Source of the DNA: Acanthaster planci | Lineage: Eukaryota > Echinodermata > Asteroidea > Valvatida > Acanthasteridae | Assembly (NCBI RefSeq): GCF_001949145.1 | Contig: NW_019091467.1 | Span: 927,831 to 956,735 of the forward strand | Length of the DNA: 28,905 bases | Reading direction: 5' to 3' | In this document: positions 9,250-20,435 of the stretch, piece after piece | Layout: every line of letters starts with the position of its first letter | How positions within the stretch are numbered: the stretch's first letter is position 1 | Notes under the pieces: generated by a model | The model's input: the letters and a program-made list of their open reading frames with translations, nothing else | Told to the model about the DNA's origin: nothing | The model's database searches: none | Program-made: the position numbers and the translations under genes

Positions 9250-10218
9250 ATGCAGTCACTGTCATGCAGTGAGATGGAAAGCATGAATGCCACAGTCACG
9301 GTTGCACCGACCACCGAAATAATGGCAGTGACTTCTCTGGGATCACTCAGTGTGGTTGGTATCACCTTCCTGACTCTCACGATCGTCCTGGTTGTCACGT
9401 TGAATGCCCTCTGCCTGTTTGTTCTCCGTCGCGCCAGCGGCATCCCGGAAACCACCAAAATGTTCATGGCCTCGCTTACTGTTACTGATCTCTGCAATGG
9501 GATATTTGTCGCAGTCCCACTGTTGATGGATTTGATAAATAATGGCAAATGGGTGCTAGGCAATTTCCTCTGCACCATATCGGGGATCGTCTTTCCTACT
9601 TTTTATACCTTAGACTGCTTGTCCCTTGTTCTTTTAAGTGTTGACCGATACATCGCTATCATTCATCCGTTGCGCTACTCAAGTTTGATGACAAAGCGGT
9701 CAGCAACAGTCAGCATCAGTCTTTTATGGGTTGCAACATTTACAGTACATATTGTTTGGTTTGGCATATTTGTAAGAAGTGAAGTAGGTGGCAGTGGTAA
9801 TTGGTGTGTTTTCCCTTGCCGGAGGTGTTTCTTTTCTTACAACTGTGTATTTGTCGTCTCTGTTGGGATTATCGTGGTAGTCTACGTTCGCATTCTTAAA
9901 GTAGCTCGAAGTCAGGCCCGTCGCATCGCTGCTCAGAATCACATTGGCAATCCCGCAAGACAGAACGAACCACAACCAGTCAGTACCAAGTCTGCTTCCA
10001 CCGTGATCCTCATAACAAGCACCATGTGTTTCTGCTGGGCCCCTTCGTTTATCGCACTGTCGATGCACGCCGCGGGCATTGCCATCAGTATAACAATTCT
10101 CACTGTAGCACAGATCAGTTTCTTCACCAGTTGCTGGCTGAATGTGGTCATCTATTATTGGAGGAATCGGGAACTTCGCCTATTGCTGCACAACTTGGTC
10201 TCTTCATGCTATCACTGA
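9250..10218 (+). CDS. Intronless rhodopsin-like (class A) GPCR, copy 2
   Basis: A 322-aa seven-transmembrane receptor, paralogue of 4823-5782. Landmarks: N13 in NAT (glycosylation), N52 in TM1, D80 in TM2 (SLTVTD), C108 at TM3, DRY at 132-134 with IAIIHPLRY, W160 in TM4, a cysteine-rich second loop (C186, C190, C193), CWAP at 262-265 and NVVIY at 298-302. The short tail ends SSCYH. The longest frame starts at 9250. The start conserved with copy 1 is 9274 (MESMNATV), because a short repeat of ACTGTCATGCAGT created the upstream in-frame ATG; scanning from the 5' end would use 9250. Differences from copy 1 cluster in the N-terminus, TM6-ECL3-TM7 and the tail, while TM5-ICL3 is identical. Ligand unknown; amine/melatonin-like architecture. 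Confidence 0.92.
   Translation: MQSLSCSEMESMNATVTVAPTTEIMAVTSLGSLSVVGITFLTLTIVLVVTLNALCLFVLRRASGIPETTKMFMASLTVTDLCNGIFVAVPLLMDLINNGKWVLGNFLCTISGIVFPTFYTLDCLSLVLLSVDRYIAIIHPLRYSSLMTKRSATVSISLLWVATFTVHIVWFGIFVRSEVGGSGNWCVFPCRRCFFSYNCVFVVSVGIIVVVYVRILKVARSQARRIAAQNHIGNPARQNEPQPVSTKSASTVILITSTMCFCWAPSFIALSMHAAGIAISITILTVAQISFFTSCWLNVVIYYWRNRELRLLLHNLVSSCYH
9852..10016 (+). repeat. 165-bp tract identical to 5416-5580
   Basis: Partner of the conversion-like tract in copy 1. It covers the end of TM5, the third intracellular loop (RILKVARSQARRIAAQN) and the beginning of TM6. The first mismatches lie directly at both edges. Confidence 0.85.
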
Positions 10219-10230
10219 CATTTCGACGAC

Positions 10231-13200
10231 AACTTCGTGCTGGCCTTATCGTTTGATAGGAAACATTACCACACTACGGATGGAGGAATTTTCTGCACCC
10301 CTGTTTGAGGCTATTTCGTAAAAACAAAAACCGTGATCAAGCTTGTGCTCTTTGTTTGGAAAAGTGTCCTTTTCAGCACATGTGTCTGTACGGTAATCCA
10401 CACTCAAATGCACCTTTGTATGAGCCAAAAGATATATATATAGGATGTTGTACTTTAAATCATTTTGACGTCATTAAAGGTCTAACTGTGATACAATTTG
10501 GATCAGGCGATCATCGGTGAGGTTTCTCAAACAATAACGATGAGGCACTATTTTGTTTTCCTGAATGCGTACCACCAATACTTGACACCTGTTACGTCAT
10601 AATAATGTTGAAATAATTACTGGAGTTAATCGGTCCATCATGCTTGGGAGCACACCAGTGAAGTCTTTGAAGGACTTCAAAATGACATCATCGTGTATCT
10701 CAAGCTATGAAAAATCATATTTTGCAAAGCCATCATTATCATATAAACTGATGAACAGTATATCCGTACGTCTGTGATACAAAACATCCTCGAGGTATTT
10801 TAAAACTGACTAATGTCTTGAATGCTTCAAAACATCTTTTTCTGCAGGTGTAAACATTTGCTGGTTTTTAGAAGAAAACAATTAAAAACTTCGTTCAGTC
10901 GTGGTGTAATTGATAAACATGTAGCATACCAGTTGAACACGCAGAATATGTATGAAAATAATCATGGCACTTTTGGAACCTTTTCTTTTAAAAAAGGAAG
11001 CCTATTTTCATTGGAAATTCGAGAATTGGGGTTAAATATTTTTCTTTTTGAAATGCCAGTGACGGTTGTAGTAATGTCATGTGAGCACGCTGTTCAAAAT
11101 ACGTGCAGATAATCACTTGTCCACATCCCTTCACATTCAGTGCTCTTGATTTTGTGATTTTCATTCTGAAACAAGGATAAAACATCCCGATCTATAAAAC
11201 ATTAAACAACTCTTACACGATTATTGTGGTTTGTATGCTTATGTTCTGAATTTTAATCATCTTCTGGTATACATTTGGTTTGAATTGTTATGCGTGACTC
11301 TTACTGACTTGGATCATTGTTGTGCATCAAAAATCATCTTTGCCTAGATATTACTTTTTAGTTTCCATTAGTAGTGAGCATTTGTACTGTGCAACATCAC
11401 CCCTGTGTTTTCCAGCCAAAGTCTACATTCTGCTTAAATATCAACGAAGTGCTCAACTTGATGAACTGTAATTACCTTTAGGGTAGGCATACTACAGCCT
11501 GGTCTAGGTGGACCTTGGTAGGCCTACGTTTTTTTCAAGCACGTACATGTATATACCACCCAGTAGTGTGTGTCCCACCATTATACGGACATCTGCAGCA
11601 GCAAATTTTGAATTATACCGGATCGTTTTAATTTCACTTCAGAAGTTTTAAACGAAGAACAATTGAAAGTTCCGTCTAACAGTAAACAGGAGAGACGTTA
11701 CATTTGGAGCTTTTTAGTTTTTCTGGTTGTTCAGTGCAGGCCTACCTAGTGTTGTGTTTTGCGCCCATATTGCTGAAAAAACTACTAGGCCTACAATTTT
11801 GTCGCACAAATGACCTTATGTAACGCATAGGCTTGTTAGCAGTTTAAAAGGGCCTAAGTATAGGTTTTCCCAGCCAATTTCAGAAAATGTGCGATCTAAT
11901 TTCCAAACTAAAATTTCTATTTAGCGTAGATTTGAAAACGACTTAAAACCTGGTTTCAATTTCGCAATAACAAGCATTCGACTTCGTTATGCACCCTTCA
12001 AATCAATGAATGTGCATTATGTCTCATTAAAAAGGTTACAATTACGTGACTGGTATTGACGTATATATTCCTTGTCTATTACCACAAATGTGCATTCTTA
12101 TTCGCTGAAAATCTGTCTTTTACCGTTACCCTTCGGAAGTGAGTACATGTATTCATTTTCATTTGCTGTAATTTAAAATCGCAAAATATACGTTCCATTT
12201 TATTAGAATATACAAGGTTACACAAATCATGACACCATTTTGATAACAAAGGTCATGTTACTCATTTATAATGTGTTTGTTATCAAACTGTAAAAATAAA
12301 GTTTCTTTTATTGAAACGCAGCACAAGAAGGACGGTTCCCTCAGCGCCAGTGTTTATATAGGTTTCCCGTAGTCGGTAGTTTCCAATGACAACATTAATG
12401 GTTCATTTAAATCATGAATGTTCATTCATGAATATTCATGAACATTTAACCAATCAACTAAGCACTTCTGAGAATTTAACCTCTGTTGGCACACCAACGA
12501 ATTTTAATTCTTGACCAGGCATACGTTAATTAACACTTTGCGCAAAATCGCCTGCACATGTTCCGAAATAGATTGAGTTCAAATTAAAATGAATGCAGAA
12601 TTGCAGACGTGCATTTCGTGCAAAAGTGAATGTCAACATAAACTAGTGCAATACCGGGAAATTGAACGCTGATTCTATACGACTGAATGCACTCTCTTTG
12701 AAATAGAATTGTTATTTGTTAATTAAACAGAAACGGGCATTTAAATGTTCGTTCTATTTCACTCAAAAACGAATGCTGGTATTACTAATTGATTCACACA
12801 TTTTCCAAAATTGACCCAAAAAACCTATATTATTTACTAAATGTTAAAAAATGCTTAGGAACATTTTCCAATCGATTTTATGGGAGATGATATAAATTTA
12901 TAAATCATTTTTCAATGTCTGGACCGTTGTTCAGTGAAAAGTAAAGTAAGAGAACATGGTTAACGTAGGCACGAATATGTGATACTTTATTGATAATGGC
13001 AACTTAAGGTGGGCATATTAATCAACCCTGCATGCAGTTTTCCTTCGAGAGGTTTTCCTTAACAACCTGAAGATATAAGACTGAGGTCGTACTTGAATGT
13101 TCTGGAAAAGTGACATTATTTGTTATCACACGAGTGCGAGTAATGTAGTGCGTCTGTGTCCCGTGTACCATGGTACCACTCGGCCGTGTGTTCCACGAGC

Positions 13201-14444
13201 GCCAGCGTGATAACGAATTTATCTTCATGCAAACTTGACGTAAAGTAAAAATGTTACCTGGGCCTATGCACGCAAACTCGCCACCTTTGAATTTAAGTAA
13301 ATTTTCCAGTTGTGCGTTTTGCTTTTAGCGTAATACGTTGGATTAGAGCAGCACATTACGCAGGGTTCCGTAGGAACCGTGCAATATACGGTTATATGTC
13401 ACACCACCTGTTGCCATAGATCGACCAATCAGAATTGAGAATTCAAGTCTGCCTGAAGATAATACTAGTTGTCTGGTCAAGTATTCAGTAATACCCAGGA
13501 GAACTGCACTGGCGCACTACACTATGCAACTGCACTATGCAAGATTTTATAATCTTGGATTATTCAGCCAAGGTGACAATGAATTTTAGATGCTCTGTTA
13601 TAGATAAAAATATAATGTGATCGTTCCATTTATATAGAAAGTCACATATAGTTGCTTATTCAAGTCGTGCTCATAAAATTGCTATTCAAAAGTTTCTGAT
13701 TTGAAGAAGATTTCCCCAACACATAAGTTTGATGATAGAAATGCAGAGGAAGCAATTCAATAGAGAGCCTGACATTTATTCTTTAGAATAAATCTTGTTC
13801 CTTGTTTCTATCTATCTGGAAGGTACATGCATGCAACAATTTCCCCTTTTTCAACATTCCACCTATTGCCATTTCGAGATTGCCATGTCGGTGTCCAAGT
13901 TTGAAGCATACTAGAAACAAAATGCAAGATTGTGGGCTGCACATGAAAAGCTGTACTCTGCGAGCATACAAAACGTTCGGGGGGCATTGTCCAAGGCTTT
14001 CTAGAATTTACGATAATCTTGCAAGCAGCAATAGTATTACTCAGTTTAAGTCATGGTGAATTTTCAACGGAATATGTTAACATCTTACTTCCTCTAAAAT
14101 GCACAAATATGTGCATATGGTGACCCGTGAAATGTACGACACTAACTCTTGCTGTGTTCAGTAATTTCAGTACAGGTTCTGTGTTACCAATAAATTTAAG
14201 TCACTTCAAAATAATTTCAATGTACCGTATATATGTAATTAATCCCTAAATACCCCATTTCTTCGTGGAGTCGTTTGTAGCTAGCAGAAAGTGAGTTGTC
14301 GCTTGATGACCAAGCATTTAGGCGCATGGACTCGTGAAATTCACAATGAATCGCAGTTACCGGTTTCCATATAGGCCTAGGACTCTTCTGGGTTATCGGG
14401 GTCCTGCCCACCACACTTCCTCCCTGCCCACCAGTTAACCCCTA
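10231..14444. other. Intergenic, no gene recognised
   Basis: About 4.2 kb without a supported gene. Short open frames on both strands have no recognisable domain, splice structure or composition shift. Several TAGGCCTA-type words occur (near 11519, 11739, 11789). A TTCATGAA-type palindrome cluster lies at 12411-12445. AACTGCACTATGCAA-like direct repeats occur near 13503-13540. No third GPCR copy is visible. Confidence 0.5.
12411..12445. repeat. TCATGAA palindrome cluster
   Basis: An 18-bp perfect palindrome TTCATGAATATTCATGAA occupies 12425-12442. A further ATCATGAATGTTCA lies directly to its left, giving four TTCATGA/TCATGAA half sites within 35 bp. The core ATGAATATTCAT is the kind of site paired POU-domain proteins can bind, but that is only a possibility. 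Confidence 0.5.
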
Positions 14445-14874
14445 TAGAGGGATCCTAATACGACACTTTTAGCGTCGATCAGCGCACTTCCGCGTTTGAA
14501 AACGAGGCTGTATGTGCCAGCTTCAATTCTTAATACGATCAGACGCTTGAAAGTAAGGAGTCAAGACACAAAACACATAAAGGTATGTTAAGTTCAGACT
14601 TTTGAGGCTGAAAATGTTTGTGAAAGAGTCTTTCAGGAACACTCGACACGTAAAATCCAAAGAAAAATAGCGACAATTGACCGCGAACTAACGTACCTGC
14701 GATGGTCGTGTATCTTGTACAGTGGGCGTGGTTTAAACTGAAGTGGCGTAACACTTAGGAACCGGATACTCTATGTACTGTGTGGACTCCGCGGGCGCGC
14801 GCGAAAAGTTCAACACAGAGAGCCTCGGTTTCGATGGAGATATGCGCAGACGGCGCTAATGTGAAATCCCTCTG
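14445..14874 (-). mobile_element. 430-bp MITE, copy 2 (inverted relative to copy 1)
   Basis: Same family as 7986-8409, in opposite orientation. The left end here is TAGAGGGATCCTAATACGAC with the ACACTTTTAGCGTCG arm, and the right end is CGGCGCTAATGTGAAATCCC. Inner blocks AACGTACCTGCGATGGTCGT and CGTGGTTTAAACTGAAGTGG match copy 1 after reverse complementing. Copies differ by scattered substitutions and small indels, so neither insertion is brand new. Edge sequences are TA on the left and TG on the right. No coding capacity. Confidence 0.85.
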
Positions 14875-14879
14875 TAGGG

Positions 14880-15240
14880 TTGAGCGATCACGCAATGGAG
14901 GAAACGACACAAGCCCCTAAGCCCTGGCCGCCGAGTCGGCCACACGTCTCGAAGCTGTACTATAAGGCGCTTACCTGGATCTCGCGGTCAGTAGAGCTTA
15001 CACGGTCGGCTAAGGCACTGTTTGTAGTTAAGGACTGGAAATTAAATCCTTTAAACCTAGTGACTGCATCAACTGAACTGAACACAATGAAAACATGAAA
15101 AAACCCCAAACTCGTGACCCTTCAATAGGCAGTTCCACTCCACCATCTATGAGACGTCTATGCCTCCGTGTCTTTAATACCCTGCGCAGACGGGATGTGA
15201 TGACGTCATTCACGCTACTGGCTGCCTGGTCACAGTTGAA
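14880..15240. other. GC-richer unexplained segment with a full CRE palindrome
   Basis: This block is richer in G, C and CpG than its surroundings and begins right at the MITE edge. It contains ATGACGTCAT (15200-15209), a complete cAMP-response-element palindrome, and CCTGCGCAG just before. An open frame of 72 codons (14880-15098, plus) has no recognisable similarity. It could be a promoter or first exon of an unannotated transcript, or old repeat sequence. I see no decisive evidence for either. Confidence 0.3.
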
Positions 15241-18200
15241 TGAGCTTTAACTTCACTGACAGAACAACACGTGGTTTACACCGCGTGCAACCTATTTATC
15301 ATGATGTGTGATAACCATTGCAACTCTTCATTTTACAAATACCATGATAACCTTAGCAAGCTTTGAATATGAAACAATTAGTAACCGTACTGACACAAAT
15401 TTGTACGTTTCACTGGTTTCTTCTATGCATAACTCGGTTCTGGGCAAATAGAAAACTGGACAAGGGAAAGTTCACACATCGGACGTTGGAAGGGAAAAAT
15501 TTGTTACTTTTGGTGTCTTTCAATGGAAAACAAAACCACTTCACGATTAGTCCTGGATTGTATATTTTGAGGGGACAAATTTTTAAGACCTGGGATCCAC
15601 GGCCCCTCCCAGATTCTAGGAATTAAGTCAACATAAATTTTACACGGTTCGAACGCCCGATGGTACGCAGCTACAACATTCAAGAAATGTCAGCTTTCAA
15701 ATCGGCTTATATAAATTTTATGAATAAAAACTGTGTAGGACAGACCTCGCGTAGAAAATGTGATGGGCTGACGATGAGTGTCAACATATTAAAGACTCGG
15801 ATTCGGTTTGTTGCAAGGTCGTCCAAGACTACCTTCGCTAGTGAATGCAAATTGTAACAACCAGAAGACAGAGGCATATGGACGTGGAAATGTATCGGAG
15901 AGAATTGGTGGTTGCGCATGATTTAAGCTTGACGGTTGGTTGTATAGGAAAAGAGTAATGAATACCAGTGCCAGGAAAAACCAGTATTAAAAATCCCTTT
16001 TATTTCTCTTGCTCTTTACATCTCATAAAGCTGAGTCAATACATTGTATATAACTGTTAATTCCATTCAAAAATCTCCAAGACTTTACTTAGGTAGTACT
16101 TGATAAAATGCAGCATACCTAGGTCGTTGTAAATTTCAGTAAACATGTTTTGTGTTGGTATTACATTTGCGGTTAATCATTTACTGAAATTTACGGATAT
16201 CAATGTTCGCTTTTTATAGTCCATCGAATATTTACGCTTCATATCAAGTTTGTAAAATTTTAAATTTTTGCCAAGATTACTCTCACTTTTCATTACGATA
16301 TTAACTACTGGCTTTAAAATGTGGCCACATGATTTTCCGCATAACCTTCACGAAGACGCGTGCACCAACTTGGTTCCCTGGCTCCCCAACATAACGAACA
16401 CAGAACATGTATTTGTTGAAGTGCTTGAAGTTGCTACAATTAGTACCAAATTGATACCAATCACTTGTGAAAACAAAGAACCCTTTGTGTAAAAGCCTTT
16501 GTTGATTTGGTTGGTCATGTCGATATGCAGGTCTCTATGAGCCCAGTTCGCTCTAGTTCTGATCTTTGAAAAGCTGCACAACATTTAAAAGAAATCACAG
16601 AAGCTGAAAAAGTGTGAAGATAATTCACCGAGTGGGGTTAGTCATTTAAACGCATACTCTGATCGCACTTACACTGCCATAGGTTTAAATGCGCCAACCT
16701 TAACACAGTAGATTTGTTTCCCCCCATGTTATTGAACGACCCACAAAAGACACTTATTTTTCACATTTCATACTGCTGTGAACTCACATCATTACAAAAA
16801 GAAACACCTGGCACACACAAAATTGCACAAATGCATAAAATAATTACTAGCGAATTGAAAGGCAAGAGTATCAGTAAGACAATAAAAACTGAAATTCGGG
16901 AAGGCATTCGAGTTTGTGCTGAGGAGTGGAGTATATACATGTAGTTTTTTTTCATTAGCGGGTGTTCATGCCCCCTTTTCAGCTACCGCCCGCCGCTGCC
17001 TACACTTCCTTGGTGGGTCAACACTGAACACAGATATATTATCATTGTCTCATATTTTGACTGGGTCTGGGATACGGAACGGTGAAGTCTCGAACTCCTT
17101 CAAACTGAATGGCATGGTCGCATGTTCAATTTAACCAGGTTCAATCTGCTTTATATAAGCACAAAATGGTCCACAAAATAATGGGCTACAAATGCTACAA
17201 TATTTGCCATTACATTTTCGAGTGTGCCTGGCTAAATAATGACTATTACGTTGTCCATCACCCAACTGATCTCATATGGAAACTTGCTTATCCTCTCCAT
17301 TTATAAGGCATTTCACCCCAATCCACCTATACATATATAATTTGTTTAAAGTTCAATGTCGTTGGGTCACTCTTGCGCCCAGATGACTCTCCCATTAAAT
17401 TCTGAGTGGTGATTTCATTTCATGCACTCAGTTCAATAGTTACTTCAGAGAGAATCTTGATCAATGACGGTAAAGTGAATCAAATTTAGCAACCAAATCG
17501 TTTTAGCATGAATTAAAGCTCCTGTACACATTTGCCACCCATTCAATCACCTTCATCAAATGTACACCGTAGAAAAATATTTATTGGGGTGGGTTAACAG
17601 ATACAAGATCCAATTAACCGGTGAAGATGTAAAAACATACAGTTAAATTTTTAAATCATTTCTAGTAAAATCAACAAATGCAGGCGCACCAACGCATACT
17701 TGTTAACAGGGTATGGGGACTATACACAAGTGTGGGAATACAGACGTCATGGGGACCAAAAACGTCATGGGGTCAATTTTTGTCCTGACAATGTGGTTCC
17801 AATTTTCCAAACAAATAAGAAATTGTCCCCTGGAAGCGGTAAGGCCTACCCACAACCTTTACCACATACACGAGTACTTTACACAACTTCACAAAATTTT
17901 GATTTCCACTCCACCCAAAGCACAAGGTAAGGAGTGGAATACCTGTACAAGTCAACAGACATTATACTGAAGGCACATTTTGATTTTGGTCGTGATCCAA
18001 AACTTTACACATCGAACTCCATGTTAATGCTAATCTGTCCACTTGGCAATAACAATTTAAAATTCCAAGTTTCAAATCTATACAGTGATATACACATACA
18101 CCAGTACACTTAAGAACTCGCAAGATTCTTCCAATGTAATTCGAGACACAAAACAACCTTGCAGCATTAAGCTCAAAGTTGAAAGGCAAACTTAACATGT

Positions 18201-19689
18201 TGTTCAAATCAAGCAAGAGCAGTGAAGTTACTTTCTTCAAAGTAAACTAATAAGCGCACGAGGAGCTTTTCCACAAAGTACTCCAGTGAAATAAAAGGAT
18301 AACTAAGTACTGTGAACAATAGCAACATTGCTTTAAATGTCACAGATACCATCAGTGAGTTCACAGTGACTTCTATAATATCACAAGCGCACTTCCCCTA
18401 CATAATAGGGCAGTTAATTACACGAGCGTGATGTATATTTCCCTGAACAAAAATACAAGAATTGTAACTTAAAGGAGAAGTCATAATTCGTTAAAACGGG
18501 TGCCGATCCACTACAGGTAATCCTGAAGTAATAACTTCCTTACATGTATCTTTAATTTTATTCTTAGGCGAGGGGAGAACTACATCCATAAATCAATGAC
18601 AAAAGAATGCACGGAAATCCAATTTAAAATATCCGGATATTGACAGACATTAGATGATGTAAATCAGGAAAACCTGTGGACACTTTAAATTCTGACCTAG
18701 AATTATCAATGTAATTTATGCTTCAATTTCAAAGGAAAAGTCTCCAGTACGACTTTTTAAATGTTCCATTAACTCACAACCGTAGCATAGCTTGTTTACA
18801 AGCATGCACTGTGAGCAAAGTAACAAATCTTGTTCTGGAGGAATTGTTTAAAATATCAATTAATTTAATACATTAAAATAAAAAAATGATATATATACAT
18901 GGAAGATGGGCTCAAAGGTCATATTTCGAACAAGAAAAACAAAATTTGAATTTAAAAGTTTTAAAATTAGGATTTTTATAAAGTGTTTGATAACAATGGC
19001 AAAAATATATCTAAAATAAAAACACACAGACAAGAAAATGGGCAACCGTTTTATTTTCTGATGTGTTTGCCACTACAACGTTTAGCACCACCTGGTTGAA
19101 GAAGGTAGAATGGTGCAATGAAACAAAATTGACAGAAGCCAGGGCTGGAGAAAAAATTATCAACTGGTTCAAATGACCGAAAGGACTCTATCAGACCTTT
19201 TTACATGGATAATAATAATGCTGCTAATGTTAAACAATTGAACAGTGTTTCAGGGCACTGTGATACTAGAACTGATTCATAGAACAGTGTATTACCTACA
19301 TGTGCATGCAGTCTTGGTTTCAAGAACCTTCTGTTATTTCCTCTTCATCATATTGTCAACAGCTTGACTTTGCTTGCAAATGTCGATTTTAATAGATGCC
19401 ATCATGAATTTATTTGATTCCGTAATGGACTTCGTTTTTGCTTAAACAGGTGTTGATTTCTGCGATCTCTGCCCTCTGTTGGTTGAATTTTTCTAGAATG
19501 TGAAAGTGCAGCAGCACGTAGGTGCATGCAGAACAAATGTTAGATAGCAACGTCTTGGGTCAAGAATATGCACATCTAAAAACTTACCAGGAGGAGGCCA
19601 TTCCTCTCCAAAGCCCTTATCAATTTTAAACAGGTGGCAAGAATGGGAATCCATTAATGAGGTGGCATCATGCTCACATACAGAAAGTA
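15241..19689. other. Intergenic, no gene recognised
   Basis: About 4.4 kb, AT-rich. Short frames on both strands look like chance. It contains a perfect 15-bp inverted repeat (16129-16143 with 16180-16194) and a direct repeat of ACGTCATGGGG (near 17742 and 17762). A 36-codon frame on the minus strand at 19334-19441 looks weakly coiled-coil but has no supporting splice evidence. No RNA gene was recognised. Confidence 0.45.
16129..16194. repeat. 15-bp perfect inverted repeat with 36-bp loop
   Basis: GTAAATTTCAGTAAA at 16129-16143 is the exact reverse complement of TTTACTGAAATTTAC at 16180-16194. The 36-bp spacer has no notable feature. It could be a small foldback element or a chance palindrome. 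Confidence 0.6.
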
Positions 19690-20214
19690 CAGTTGGGGCA
19701 AAAAGTTTATGTACACTTGGTAGAAAAACAGTTTTCCTCAATTTTTTTTGCTGTTTGAAATAGTTTTGCCAACTTTTTCTTTATGAGGTCAGACAAATTG
19801 TATCTTAACTTAATGTTCATTGTGTGTACTTCAGTTGAAAATACTCAAGAGACATTTATTATGGTTCAAAATTTTAATATTTAAGAAAAATCATTCTGTG
19901 AAAATTTACATTTACCCCTTTATTGATGTTCCAAAACACTTCAGTCCATTGCGACTATACGACAAAAAACACAGAAAGTGGTACTAAATATTAGGGTTGA
20001 GTATGTAAAATTTTGATTTGTTTGTAAATATAAACGTGAATCATTTACATGTCTCTTGGTGTTTTTATTTGACGCGTACACCATGTACATTAGGTAGAGA
20101 CCCATCTTGTCTGTCCTCATGAAAAGAAAAGTTGGTAGGAATGCGTGAAGTTGTGAAATTTGAGGAAAACTGTGTTTGTTCTACCAGTTGTATATAAACT
20201 TTTTGCCCCGACTG
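19690..20214. mobile_element. Tc1-type nonautonomous element (525 bp)
   Basis: The left terminus CAGTTGGGGCAAAAAGTTTA is preceded by TA, and the right terminus TAAACTTTTTGCCCCGACTG is its near-perfect reverse complement. The imperfect inverted repeat extends about 52 bp to TTTTCCTCAA. The pattern TA-CAGT..AAGTTTAxxTACAC is typical of Tc1/mariner ends. The right-hand TA is GA here, so the target duplication has decayed. The interior is AT-rich with no transposase frame, so the copy would depend on a transposase elsewhere. Confidence 0.82.
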
Positions 20215-20435
20215 GAAGTGCGGAGCATTTCTCTTTGACTGCCAGGGTTTTATTACCCAGCTATGACTCTCCCTTGTCAAAGCGTGCACCAGCTCAAGTC
20301 TAACTTAAAGACGTGCATGTGAGTGTGATACCATCGCTGTGATCGGAATCTCCTCCAATTAGTCTAAAGGCAAATTTCGACATCTCTCTGCCACAGGTAG
20401 GGGATATCACATCTCAATTGCATACAGGCTGTCTG

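Larger units (their letters stand above)
6985..10230 (+). repeat. GPCR duplication unit B
   Basis: Second copy of the two-gene segment at 3195-5800, in the same orientation and gene order. It carries two extra inverted-repeat insertions (7615-7783 and 7986-8409) missing from unit A, so both landed after the duplication. A TAAGTATAAAA box near 7270 and the CTCTTCCTTTCCTGAAG block are retained upstream of the pseudogene. Confidence 0.85.

Noticed and set aside
14880-15098. 72-codon frame MSDHAMEETTQAPKPWPPSR..
   Set aside because: The best-looking orphan frame in the gene-free region, yet no known domain, homologue or splice context could be recognised. It is kept only as part of the unexplained segment.
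19334-19441. 36-codon minus-strand frame ending MMKRK-stop, weakly coiled-coil-like
   Set aside because: An in-frame stop lies directly upstream and the only possible acceptor is poor. It might be an old retrotransposon ORF1 scrap, but the support is too thin to list as a gene.
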